Positions 15,269 through 22,886 of a stretch of 63,542 nucleotides of DNA are shown here, piece after piece. How positions within the stretch are numbered: position 1 is the first letter of the stretch; every line of letters begins with the position of its first letter. Location of the stretch: contig MGUA01000030.1 in assembly GCA_001799735.1 (NCBI GenBank), positions 1 through 63,542 of the forward strand. The letters run 5' to 3'. The DNA comes from Elusimicrobia bacterium GWB2_63_22. Lineage in GTDB: Bacteria > Elusimicrobiota > Elusimicrobia > Elusimicrobiales > UBA9959. The notes beneath the pieces are model-generated. The model ran no database searches. It was not told the DNA's origin and worked only from the letters and a program-made list of their open reading frames with translations. Made by a program: the position numbers and the translations under genes.

Positions 15269-17293
15269 CTAACCCCGTATGCCTACGTTAAATTTAAACA
15301 CCCCGCCGCCGGGCCCGGCTTCGGCCCAGATCTTCCCGCCGTGCATCTCCACTATCTTGCGGGCGATGGCGAGCCCCAGGCCGAAGCCCGACTCCCCCTC
15401 CCCCGCCTTGAGCCGCTTATATTTTTCGAAAATAGTTTCCAGCTGGTCCGCCGGTATGCCGGGGCCGCTGTCGGAGACGGCAAACAGCGCGCGGCCGCCT
15501 TCGGCCCTGACCGACGCCGTAACCCGGCCGCCCTCCGGCGTGAATTTCCACGCGTTGGAGAGCAGGTTGTCGAGCACGCGGCGCAGCAGGGAGGAATCGG
15601 CGGAGAAGTCCAGCCCTTGGGCGCCGGCGGTCTCTACCGTGAAAGTTATTTTCTTCTCCTCGAACAGGGCCCTGAAGCCTTCGGCCGAGGCGGCCAGGAA
15701 CTCCGCGGCGTTCGTTTTCTGCAGGTCGGGCTTCAGTTGGCCGGCCTCCATGCGGGAGATGTCCAGGATGTTCTCCAGCAGCTTGAACAGCCTGTCGCTG
15801 GAGTCCTTAACGCTGCGCACGTAGCCGGCCTGCTTGGCGCCGGGCTCGAACTCCCGCTCGAGCAGCTTGATATAGCCCTGCATGGTCAGCAGCGGGGCGC
15901 GCAGGTCGTGCGCCACGGAATGGAAGAAATCCTCTTTCATCTTCTGGATCTTGCGCTCCAGGGTGATATCCCGCATTACCATGAAGACCGCCGGGTTCTG
16001 GGTCTTGGCCGACAGGGTCTGCACGCTGACGCGGTAATACTTGGTCTCCCCGCCCTGCTGCAGTTCCACCACGCCGCTCTTGGACTGCGCTTTTTTATAG
16101 ACCAGGTCGGCTATCCTGCGGCGCAGGCCCTCGTTCTCGCCCGGGCCCGCGTCGGGGCCGAGCACCGCCCGGGCGGCGGCGTTGGCGTAAAGCAGTTCTC
16201 CGCGCATGTCCGCGAGGATAATGGCGTCGTGGATCAGGCTGACCAGCAGTTCCAGCTTCTGCTTCTCCTCGAACACCTTCTCCACCTGGATGCCGTGGTA
16301 GCGGTCCACCTCGCGCATCATGGAGTTGAAGGCGCGCAGCAGGTCCGACAGCTCGGAGAACTCCGTAGTCTCGCTCACCGGCCCCTTGAATTGGCCGGCG
16401 GAGACGCGCGCGGCGCCGTCCATCAGCGCGGCCACCGGGCCGGCAAGCCTGCGGCTGAACACTAGGGAGGAAAAATAGAAAGCCGTGCCTACGGCCAGCA
16501 GAAAGAAGGCCATCAGCCAGGTCATCCTGTTTACACCGGCAAAAGCCTCCGCCCTGTTCTCGAGGGCCACCACGTACAGGTCGAAGCCGCGCACCCTGGC
16601 CGCGGCCCCGATATAGGGCCCGGCCCGCCCTTCCAGCTCGAACACCGGCCCGCTGGCCAGTATGGCGCGCACCCTGGCGCCGTCGAACTTCTCGAAGGAA
16701 CCGGAGAGCGGCAGCGCGTTGCCCTCGGCGTCGGCCAGCAGCAGCCCGCCGGTGGCGCCCAGCCGCTGCGAGCGCAGCTTTTCGAACAGGTCGCGCAGGT
16801 TCACCGCCGCGAAAGCGTAGTAGCCGTTCCCCAGGGGGTAGACCAGCCGGCAGACCGGCATGTCGAAGATCATCTCGAAGCGGCCCAGCGCGGCCCGGCC
16901 GTCCCGGGAGGCTTTGAGGAACTGCGGGTCCCCGGCCAGGTCCAGGTAGCCGAAATAACGCCTGAGCTCCGGCGCGCCGCCGCTGAGGACCTCGCGGCCG
17001 TCCGCGCCGGTGAAGGCGAGATAGAGGAATTCAGGGTTGTTCTTGAGGGCCCGCTCCAGGCTTTTGCGGTTGACGTAGGATTCTTCCGTGTCCCACATGC
17101 GCTCGAAGCGCCGGGACAGGTCCTGGGCCTCGCGCTCCATCATCAGCGAACCCATCTGCGAGACGTTCTGCTGCAGGCTGGAGATATCCTTCTTGGCCTT
17201 GGACTGGAAATAAAACAAGAAAATGCCGCCGGGGAGCAGCGGGATAAGCCCGGCCCCGAACACGAAAAGCAGCAGCCTGTTAAGCAGCGTCAC
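15269..17293 (-). CDS. Membrane sensor histidine kinase (HAMP-PAS-HisKA-HATPase)
   Basis: The 674-residue protein starts at GTG. A membrane segment (about 7-29) precedes an outer region of roughly 230 residues that looks like a Cache-type sensor (EFLYLAFTGADGREVLSGG). A second membrane segment (about 262-285) leads to HAMP (RRLAGPVAALMDGAARVSAG) and PAS (LVSLIHDAIILADMRGELLY). The kinase core has FFHSVAHDLRAPLLTMQGY (phospho-His), LDNLLSNAWKFTPEGG, DSGPGIP and GFGLGLAIARKI. No response regulator is adjacent. It is 45 bp from etfA and may be read with the electron-transfer genes. Confidence 0.9.
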   Translation of the reverse strand: MTLLNRLLLFVFGAGLIPLLPGGIFLFYFQSKAKKDISSLQQNVSQMGSLMMEREAQDLSRRFERMWDTEESYVNRKSLERALKNNPEFLYLAFTGADGREVLSGGAPELRRYFGYLDLAGDPQFLKASRDGRAALGRFEMIFDMPVCRLVYPLGNGYYAFAAVNLRDLFEKLRSQRLGATGGLLLADAEGNALPLSGSFEKFDGARVRAILASGPVFELEGRAGPYIGAAARVRGFDLYVVALENRAEAFAGVNRMTWLMAFFLLAVGTAFYFSSLVFSRRLAGPVAALMDGAARVSAGQFKGPVSETTEFSELSDLLRAFNSMMREVDRYHGIQVEKVFEEKQKLELLVSLIHDAIILADMRGELLYANAAARAVLGPDAGPGENEGLRRRIADLVYKKAQSKSGVVELQQGGETKYYRVSVQTLSAKTQNPAVFMVMRDITLERKIQKMKEDFFHSVAHDLRAPLLTMQGYIKLLEREFEPGAKQAGYVRSVKDSSDRLFKLLENILDISRMEAGQLKPDLQKTNAAEFLAASAEGFRALFEEKKITFTVETAGAQGLDFSADSSLLRRVLDNLLSNAWKFTPEGGRVTASVRAEGGRALFAVSDSGPGIPADQLETIFEKYKRLKAGEGESGFGLGLAIARKIVEMHGGKIWAEAGPGGGVFKFNVGIRG

Positions 17294-17338
17294 GTTACGT
17301 TATGCCCCCCGGCCGGCGGCGCCGGCCCCGGGCGGGCG

Positions 17339-18538
17339 TCACTTCCCCTTTTTAAGCGCTTCCACCAGCTTCGGCACTATCTCGTTGACGTCGCCGACGA
17401 TGCCGTACCTGGCGACGTTGAAGATCGGGGCGTTGGGGTCCTTGTTGACCGCGACGATGACGTCGGAGGCCTTCATGCCCACGATATGCTGTACCGCGCC
17501 CGAGATGCCGAAACAGAGATAAAGTTTGGGCGACACCGTGGTACCGCTCTGGCCCACCTGGTGCGTTTTTTCCTTGAACCCGAGGTCCACGGCCGCGCGC
17601 GACGCGCCGACCACGCCGCCCAGGAGTTTTGAGATCTCCTCAAGCTGCTTGAACTTTTCTTTGGTCTTCATGCCCCGGCCGCCGGACACGATGACGTTGG
17701 CGTTCTCTATCCTGGCGGTACCGGCGCCGTGGTCTATCTTGCGCTCCAGCACCTTGACCCGGCGCAGGCTCTTATCCAGCCTGGCGCTCTCGCGCACCAC
17801 CACCGCGGCGCGGCCGTGCACCGGCTCGGCCAGCTTCATGACGTTAGGGCGCACGGTGGACATCTGCGGCCGGGACCTGGGGGCCAGGATGTCCGCCATG
17901 ATGTTGCCGCCGAAAGCGGGGCGACTCTGCAGCAGCAGGCCGTCTTTGATGGCCAGCGCGGTGCAGTCGGCGGTCAGGCCGACGTACAGCGTAGAGGCCA
18001 CGCGCGGGGCCAGGTCGCGGCCCTGGATGGTGGCGCCGTAGAGCATGATGGAGGGCTTGTGGCTGGTCACCAGCCCCACGATTACGCTCGAGAAGATGTC
18101 GGTATTGTACTCAAAGAGCTCGTCGTGCTCTACCATGTACACCTTGTCGGCGCCGTACTCGCCGAGCTCTTTCTCGTAGCCGTGGTTCTTGTCGGTCAGC
18201 AGCACGGCGCAGAGGTCCTCGCCCAGCTCGTCGGCGAGCTTCCGGCCGGCCGAGAGCAGCTCGAAGGTGACCTGCTTGATCTTTTTGGGATGCGTTTTGT
18301 CCCCGGTCTCGGAGAGCTCCACGTAAACCCAGACGCCCTTGTAGCCGGAGAGGTCCCTGGCGGAAGCCTCCTCGCGGGTGATGGTGATCGCCTGCACCGG
18401 GCAGACCTGCACGCAGACGCCGCACAGCGTGCAGGCCTCGTTCATCGTGGCCTTCTTGTCGATCATGTTGATCGCCGCGAAAGGGCAGACCGGCACGCAC
18501 TTGTTACAGCCTATGCACTTTTTTGAAACTTCTATCAT
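17339..18538 (-). CDS. etfA: Electron-transfer flavoprotein alpha subunit with ferredoxin domain
   Basis: The 399-residue protein fuses an N-terminal 2x[4Fe-4S] ferredoxin (CIGCNKCVPVCPF and CTLCGVCVQVCPV, residues 8-51) to an ETF alpha subunit. The C-terminal FAD-binding region carries GGRGMKTKEKFKQLEEISKL, GASRAAVDLG, VGQSGTTVSPKLYL and ISGAVQHIVGM. It takes electrons from the neighbouring acyl-CoA dehydrogenase with EtfB. Ferredoxin-fused EtfA proteins occur in anaerobes where ETF talks to ferredoxin or membrane iron-sulfur partners, so electron bifurcation or confurcation is possible but not shown. A GGAGAG site precedes the ATG. Confidence 0.93.
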   Translation of the reverse strand: MIEVSKKCIGCNKCVPVCPFAAINMIDKKATMNEACTLCGVCVQVCPVQAITITREEASARDLSGYKGVWVYVELSETGDKTHPKKIKQVTFELLSAGRKLADELGEDLCAVLLTDKNHGYEKELGEYGADKVYMVEHDELFEYNTDIFSSVIVGLVTSHKPSIMLYGATIQGRDLAPRVASTLYVGLTADCTALAIKDGLLLQSRPAFGGNIMADILAPRSRPQMSTVRPNVMKLAEPVHGRAAVVVRESARLDKSLRRVKVLERKIDHGAGTARIENANVIVSGGRGMKTKEKFKQLEEISKLLGGVVGASRAAVDLGFKEKTHQVGQSGTTVSPKLYLCFGISGAVQHIVGMKASDVIVAVNKDPNAPIFNVARYGIVGDVNEIVPKLVEALKKGK

Positions 18539-18565
18539 CTTGCTCTCCTGGTGGTTAAATTGTCG

Positions 18566-19357
18566 CTACTCGCCGAGAAAATTCTCCCCGCGGAGGACAC
18601 TCAGTATCTTCTCCACGCCTTCCTGGCCGGAGCCGGAGAACATGGCCGCCTTCTCCCTCTGCGGGGGCGGGTAGATCTTGTCGACCTGGGTAGGCGAACC
18701 CTTGAGGCCCAGGTACTGCGCCTCGGCGCCTATGTCGGCGGCGCTCCAGACGTGGAACGGCTTCTTGAGGGAGCCGTTGACGGCCAGGAAAGACGGGTGC
18801 TTGGGGGCGTAGTCCTTGCCCATGATCATGGTCAGCAGCACCGGGGGGCGGGCTTCCAGCAGCTCGTGGCCGCCGTCTATCTGCTTGCGGGCCAGCACCC
18901 GGCGGCCGTCCACGTCCACGTGCTCGCAGAAGGTGATCTGGGGAATGCCCAGCTGCTGCGCCACGCCGGGGCCGGTCTGGGCGGTGTCGCCGTCTATGGC
19001 CTGCATGCCGCAGAATATAATGTCCACTTTGCCGATCTTCTTTATGCCCTTGGCCAGGGCGTAGGAGGTGGCCCAGGTGTCCGAGCCGGCGAAAGCCATG
19101 TCGCTGAGCAGCACGCCCTCGTCGGCGCCCAGCGCGAGTGCCAGCTGCACCACGCTCTTGGCCTGCGGCGGGCCCATGGAGATGACGGAGAGCTTAAAGC
19201 CGTGCTTCTTCTTGAGCTCAAGCGCCGCCTCCAGCGCGAAATGGTCGTAAGGGTTAAGGATGCTGGGCACCCCGGCGCGGATCAGCGTCCCCGTCTCGGG
19301 GTTGATCTTCACCTCGGTCGAATCCGGCACCTGCTTTATCATTACCGCTATATGCAT
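18566..19357 (-). CDS. etfB: Electron-transfer flavoprotein beta subunit
   Basis: This 263-residue ETF beta subunit binds AMP, or a second FAD in bifurcating forms. Seen are the N-terminal IAVMIKQVPDSTEVKI, ILNPYDHFALEAALELK, LALGADEGVLLSD, IFCGMQAIDGDTAQTGPGVA and EARPPVLLTMIMG. The GDTAQTGP loop is where AMP or FAD binds in the family. It is encoded 27 bp upstream of etfA and, after a 61-bp gap holding a structured repeat, downstream of the acyl-CoA dehydrogenase, so the three form an electron-transfer unit. Confidence 0.94.
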   Translation of the reverse strand: MHIAVMIKQVPDSTEVKINPETGTLIRAGVPSILNPYDHFALEAALELKKKHGFKLSVISMGPPQAKSVVQLALALGADEGVLLSDMAFAGSDTWATSYALAKGIKKIGKVDIIFCGMQAIDGDTAQTGPGVAQQLGIPQITFCEHVDVDGRRVLARKQIDGGHELLEARPPVLLTMIMGKDYAPKHPSFLAVNGSLKKPFHVWSAADIGAEAQYLGLKGSPTQVDKIYPPPQREKAAMFSGSGQEGVEKILSVLRGENFLGE

Positions 19358-19368
19358 GCTGTCTCCTT

Positions 19369-19414
19369 GGCCGTCTGAAGCGCATAGCGCCTGTTACGGC
19401 ATGGCCATAGGCCT
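19369..19414. repeat. Structured ATA-loop repeat, copy 1
   Basis: This 46-nt element lies between the acyl-CoA dehydrogenase stop and etfB. GCCGT (19370-19374) pairs with ACGGC (19396-19400) and encloses the hairpin GCGC-ATA-GCGC (19380-19390); a second hairpin GGCC-ATA-GGCC follows (19403-19413). A sister copy at 47782-47827 keeps the same layout while its stem bases change in pairs. It could be a REP-like mobile palindrome or a small RNA structure. No T-run follows, so a simple terminator is unlikely. Confidence 0.7.
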
Positions 19415-19418
19415 AAAA

Positions 19419-21059
19419 TTATTTAGCTTTGAACGTCTGCTTCAGCTTCGCGGCCACCAGGTCCATGTCGGCGATCATGCCTTTCTGCTCGGTCTGGATG
19501 GCCTCGATGTTGACCGCGTCCGCCAGGTTCCCGGCGGTGTCCACGGCGCCCAGCACCAGCGCCAGGCCTTCCAGCGCGGTATTAAGGGCGGCTTCGCGGG
19601 CGAAGACGCGGGACATGGCCTGCCAGCCTTCCCTGTCGAAACGCACCGTCTCGCTGTATTTCTTAGCGGCGGCAGCCTCGGAGAAAATGGCGGCGGTCTC
19701 GGCGGCGCAGATCAACTTACCCAGCTTGAAGGTGACATGCTGGTGGCGGGTGAGCTTCTGCACGCGGCACTCCTCCAGCACGGCGGCCAGCGCGCGCAGC
19801 GCCAGCGCGGCGGCGTGGCAGCCGGCACGCGGCTCCTCGGCGTGCGCCCGGTCCAGGCGGTCGGCCATGTCCAGGTAATACCGGCCGCGGGATTTAAGAT
19901 GTTCCTGCCAGCGGCCGCGGTAGATGGTCATCTCCAGCACTTCGCTGGTGCCCTCGTAGATGCAGGTGATCTTGATGTCGCGCTTGATCTTCTCTACGGG
20001 GAAGTCCTTGGTGTAGCCGTAGCCGCCCAGCGCCTGGATGGCGTCGTCGGCGGCCTTGTTGCCCCACTCGGAGGCGCCGTACTTGGCTATGGCGCCCTCG
20101 GTCTGCAGGCCGTGCTCGCCGGAGTCCAGGCGCTGCGAGGTGTACTCGATATAGGCGCGCGCGCCTTCCATGCGCACGTAGTTGGGCACAATCAGTTTAT
20201 GGGTGTAGCCCTGCTTGTCGGACAGCGGCCCGCCGCCCTGGATGCGCTGCTGGCTGTAGCGGATGGCCTGCTCTATGGCCTCTTCGCCCGCGCCGAGGCC
20301 GAAGGCGGCCACCATCACGCGGGTATAGCCGAACACGGCCTGGGCCTGCAGCAGGCCCTTGCCCTCTTCCATGCCTATGAGGTTCTCGGCGGGGACGTAA
20401 ACGTTGTCGAGCGACAGGCCGGCGGTGTTGGAGAGGCGGATGCCGTGCTTGTCCTCGTGCTTGTTGGGGCTGAACCCCTCCATGTCGCGCTCTACAAGGA
20501 ACCAGCAGGGGCCGCCGGGGGCCATGGCGAGTATCGTGTACAGGTCGGCCACGCCGCCGTTGGAGATCCACTGCTTGTTGCCGGTAAGGTTGTAGCCGAC
20601 GATCTTGCCGTTCTTTACCACGTGCTCGGCGCGCGTGCGCAGGTTCACCAGGTCGCTGCCGGCGTCGGCCTCGGTGGCGCCGTAGGCCACCAGCAGGTTC
20701 TCGGAGGCTATGCGCTTGAGCCACTTCTCCTTCTGTTCCTCGGTGCCGCCCACGTTAAGCGGGTCGGTGCCGAGGAAAGTGGCGAAGACGCCGGTGGCGA
20801 TGCCCAGGTCTATGCGCGCGAGCAGCTCGCAGACGCGGTAGATGTCAAAAGTGCCGCCCGAGACGCCGCCGTACTCGGCCGGCACCATCAGCAGGTGCAG
20901 GCCCAGCACGTCATGCTGGTACATCTCTTTGAGTATTTCCGCCGGGAATTCGTTCTTCTCGTCGAGCTCGCGGATCAGGTCATAGGGAATGCGCCGCTTG
21001 GCGTACTCCTTGAGACTGTCGAGCATCAGGTTGCGTGAGATAGCGTCCATGCTTGCCAT
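19419..21059 (-). CDS. Acyl-CoA dehydrogenase family protein
   Basis: The 546-residue FAD enzyme has the acyl-CoA dehydrogenase core: helical N-domain, then LLVAYGATEADAGSDLVNLR and TGNKQWISNGGVADL (FAD/substrate loop), NVYVPAENLIG, and the C-domain with QALGGYGYTKDFPVEKIKRD and ITCIYEGTSEVLEM. The Glu in YEGT is the usual catalytic base. About 150 extra C-terminal residues make it longer than the roughly 380-residue classic enzymes, as in the larger bacterial members. The acyl substrate cannot be told. Electrons should pass to EtfAB encoded just downstream. AAGGAG precedes the ATG. Confidence 0.92.
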   Translation of the reverse strand: MASMDAISRNLMLDSLKEYAKRRIPYDLIRELDEKNEFPAEILKEMYQHDVLGLHLLMVPAEYGGVSGGTFDIYRVCELLARIDLGIATGVFATFLGTDPLNVGGTEEQKEKWLKRIASENLLVAYGATEADAGSDLVNLRTRAEHVVKNGKIVGYNLTGNKQWISNGGVADLYTILAMAPGGPCWFLVERDMEGFSPNKHEDKHGIRLSNTAGLSLDNVYVPAENLIGMEEGKGLLQAQAVFGYTRVMVAAFGLGAGEEAIEQAIRYSQQRIQGGGPLSDKQGYTHKLIVPNYVRMEGARAYIEYTSQRLDSGEHGLQTEGAIAKYGASEWGNKAADDAIQALGGYGYTKDFPVEKIKRDIKITCIYEGTSEVLEMTIYRGRWQEHLKSRGRYYLDMADRLDRAHAEEPRAGCHAAALALRALAAVLEECRVQKLTRHQHVTFKLGKLICAAETAAIFSEAAAAKKYSETVRFDREGWQAMSRVFAREAALNTALEGLALVLGAVDTAGNLADAVNIEAIQTEQKGMIADMDLVAAKLKQTFKAK

Positions 21060-21087
21060 TCAATAACTCCTTGAGTTGCTAAAAAAC

Positions 21088-22578
21088 TTAAACCTTCGCC
21101 GCTTCACAGGAGGCTATATAGCCCTTCACCTCGGCGGTGATCTTCTCTCCGAAGGCCTTGTCCTCCAGGCCCTCGGCATTTATAAAAACGTTCTCCGCGG
21201 CGCAGCGGATGGCCGCCTCCAGCAGGTAGCGGGCGCTGCGGTAGTCGGACATGACGTGGGAGGAGATGGAGGTGGAGCAGACCATCAGCCCAGACATGGC
21301 CTCCGAGGCCAGGCGCGCGGTGCGGAGCGGCACTTCGGCCGCGTGCCGGAGGGCGGCCTGCATCTTCACCTTGCGTTCGGGATTGTCCTTGGGGATCTTC
21401 ATGGCCGCCATGAAAACGTCGAAGGAGGCGGCGTCCTCGGCCACGCAACTCTGCAGGGCGGCCTTGTGGGCGCCGAGATGGTCGCACAGCTGGCGCAGGG
21501 CGGGCTTCTTGGCCTCGTCGAGCTTCTTGCCGCGCAGGGTGATGCCGATGGCCATCTGGCCGAGGGCGCAGCCCATGGCGCCGCTCACGCCTGCCGCCGA
21601 GCCGCCGCCCGGGGTGGGGTCGGTGGTGGCGAGCGCGTCCACAAAAAGGCCCGCGCCGGCCTGCCAGGAGGAGAGCAGCTTGAGCAGCTTGGTCTCGAGC
21701 ACCTGCTCTTCCTTCTTGAAATCCTTCACCTGCAGATTCTCCACTGCGTAGTCGGTCAGGGCATCCTGAGTGGTCAGGCCGATGAGCTCGGTGCCGGTGA
21801 CGGCGATGCCCTTGGGCCCGAGGTCTTTCTGCATTTCGTCCATCACGCGCTTGATGGAGGTGGTCTTGTAATCGGTGAGCACCGTGGACATCTGCACCTG
21901 GCCCTTGCTCTCCAGGAAGATCTCCTTGGCGCGCAGGGCCGGCAGGCCGCCGCCGGAGGTGCGGATCTTCTTGGCGAGGCCCTTGGCGAACTCCATGTCT
22001 TTCGTGTCCAGGTTGACGTTGAAATTGACGATCTGGTTGCGGGCGCCCACGGCCATGGCGCCGGCGGTGGGGTGGATGTGGTTGGGCCCAAAGTCCGGCA
22101 CGCGCTCGGGATCCTTGCCTATGACTTCTTTCAGGCCCTCGAACTGGCCCTTGCGCACCTTGGCCAGGTCGCGGCGGTGCTCGAACTTTGCCGCGCGGTC
22201 GTAGAGGTACACCGGGATGTTCAGCTCGCGGCCGATGCGCTCGCCGGCCTTCTCGGCCAGCGCTATGCAGTCCTCTATGGTGGAATCCATGATCGGAATG
22301 AACGGGGCCACGTCGGTGGCGCCCATGCGGGGATGTTCCCCTTTGTGATGGTTCAGGTCTATGAGCTGGGCGGCTTTCTTGGTGACCGCGAACATAGCGT
22401 CGGCGGCGGTCTCCACGGGGGCCATGAAGGTGAGCACGGTGCGGTTATGGTCGGCATCCTTCTCTACGTCGAGGACGAGCACGCCGGGCACGGCCCTGGC
22501 GGCGTCTACAATGGCGTTGATCTTGGCCAGGTCGCGGCCTTCGCTGAAATTGGGGACGCATTCCACGAATTTACCCAT
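21088..22578 (-). CDS. ftcD: Glutamate formimidoyltransferase / formimidoyl-THF cyclodeaminase
   Basis: The 496-residue bifunctional enzyme finishes histidine breakdown. It moves the formimino group of formiminoglutamate to tetrahydrofolate, then releases ammonia to give methenyl-THF. The transferase part (about 1-300) has VECVPNFSEGRDL, DADHNRTVLTF and HHKGEHPRMGATDVAPFIPI. The cyclodeaminase part (about 310-490) has TPGGGSAAGVSGAMGCALGQM. Fusion of the two is as in animal FTCD and some bacteria. A GGAGG site precedes the ATG. It is the first gene of the long run leading down to hutI. Confidence 0.95.
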   Translation of the reverse strand: MGKFVECVPNFSEGRDLAKINAIVDAARAVPGVLVLDVEKDADHNRTVLTFMAPVETAADAMFAVTKKAAQLIDLNHHKGEHPRMGATDVAPFIPIMDSTIEDCIALAEKAGERIGRELNIPVYLYDRAAKFEHRRDLAKVRKGQFEGLKEVIGKDPERVPDFGPNHIHPTAGAMAVGARNQIVNFNVNLDTKDMEFAKGLAKKIRTSGGGLPALRAKEIFLESKGQVQMSTVLTDYKTTSIKRVMDEMQKDLGPKGIAVTGTELIGLTTQDALTDYAVENLQVKDFKKEEQVLETKLLKLLSSWQAGAGLFVDALATTDPTPGGGSAAGVSGAMGCALGQMAIGITLRGKKLDEAKKPALRQLCDHLGAHKAALQSCVAEDAASFDVFMAAMKIPKDNPERKVKMQAALRHAAEVPLRTARLASEAMSGLMVCSTSISSHVMSDYRSARYLLEAAIRCAAENVFINAEGLEDKAFGEKITAEVKGYIASCEAAKV

Positions 22579-22674
22579 AAATCCTCCATTGAGAGCTTGC
22601 GGCGGCGCAGGCCGGCCTTAATATATATATAAATTATACGAATTTAATATGGAGCCTGAAAAGGCGTCTGAAAA

Positions 22675-22769
22675 TGGGGTCAGGTCTTGAATCTTGACAT
22701 CCTGCGTCAACGCCCCTCCTGGAATGCCGCGAGTACCACAAAAATGTCAAGATTCAAGACCTGACCCCA
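22675..22769. repeat. 26-bp perfect inverted repeats with 43-nt spacer (REP/RAYT-like)
   Basis: Bases 22675-22700 (TGGGGTCAGGTCTTGAATCT and on) are exactly repeated in reverse at 22744-22769. The arms resemble GGGGTCAGGTCTTGAATC sequences that, from memory, recur beside REP-associated transposases in many genomes. The spacer is short and has no gene, so this is probably a deletion remnant or a non-autonomous element. It lies between the hairpin at 22774-22804 and ftcD. Confidence 0.8.
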
Positions 22770-22773
22770 CAAA

Positions 22774-22804
22774 AGCGATAACCCGCTTTTGGCGGGTTAT
22801 CGCT
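22774..22804 (-). terminator. Strong hairpin in the ftcD leader / downstream of the barrel gene
   Basis: AGCGATAACCCGC (22774-22786) pairs perfectly with 22792-22804 around a TTTTG loop. On the minus strand it is followed by TTTTG only, a weak U-run. It can end transcripts from the barrel-protein operon, and it also lies about 50 nt after the predicted start of a promoter at 22859-22886, so it could attenuate ftcD or end a small RNA. Confidence 0.6.
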
Positions 22805-22858
22805 TCCCCTGATTTCGGGGAGTTCACAGTTGGAGGCCGATATACGGCGTCCACTTAT

Positions 22859-22886
22859 ATTATAGCAGATACTCTTGACTTGTCAA
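22859..22886 (-). promoter_or_regulatory. Consensus sigma-70 promoter reading toward ftcD
   Basis: On the minus strand TTGACA (22886-22881) is 16 bp from TATAAT (22864-22859), with TGC directly ahead, an extended -10 form. Both hexamers match consensus exactly. Predicted transcription starts near 22852. The -35 box overlaps the stop codon of the barrel-protein gene at 22883-22885. It likely drives ftcD and the acd/etf genes, or a short RNA ending at the hairpin 22774-22804. Confidence 0.75.

Larger units (their letters stand above)
22579..22882. other. Gene-free gap upstream of ftcD
   Basis: This 304-bp gap holds, from left to right: an AT-rich stretch around 22620-22650, a 26-bp inverted repeat pair (22675-22769), a strong hairpin (22774-22804), about 50 bp of leader, and a consensus promoter reading leftward (22859-22886). 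I see no coding sequence in it. Confidence 0.8.

Noticed and set aside
14186-16465. A 759-codon open frame on the plus strand
   Set aside because: It is opposite the adenylate cyclase and histidine kinase genes and has the same His/Gly/Val-rich shadow composition.
19260-21038. A 592-codon open frame on the plus strand
   Set aside because: It is a shadow of the acyl-CoA dehydrogenase gene, with no domain seen and no ribosome-binding site.
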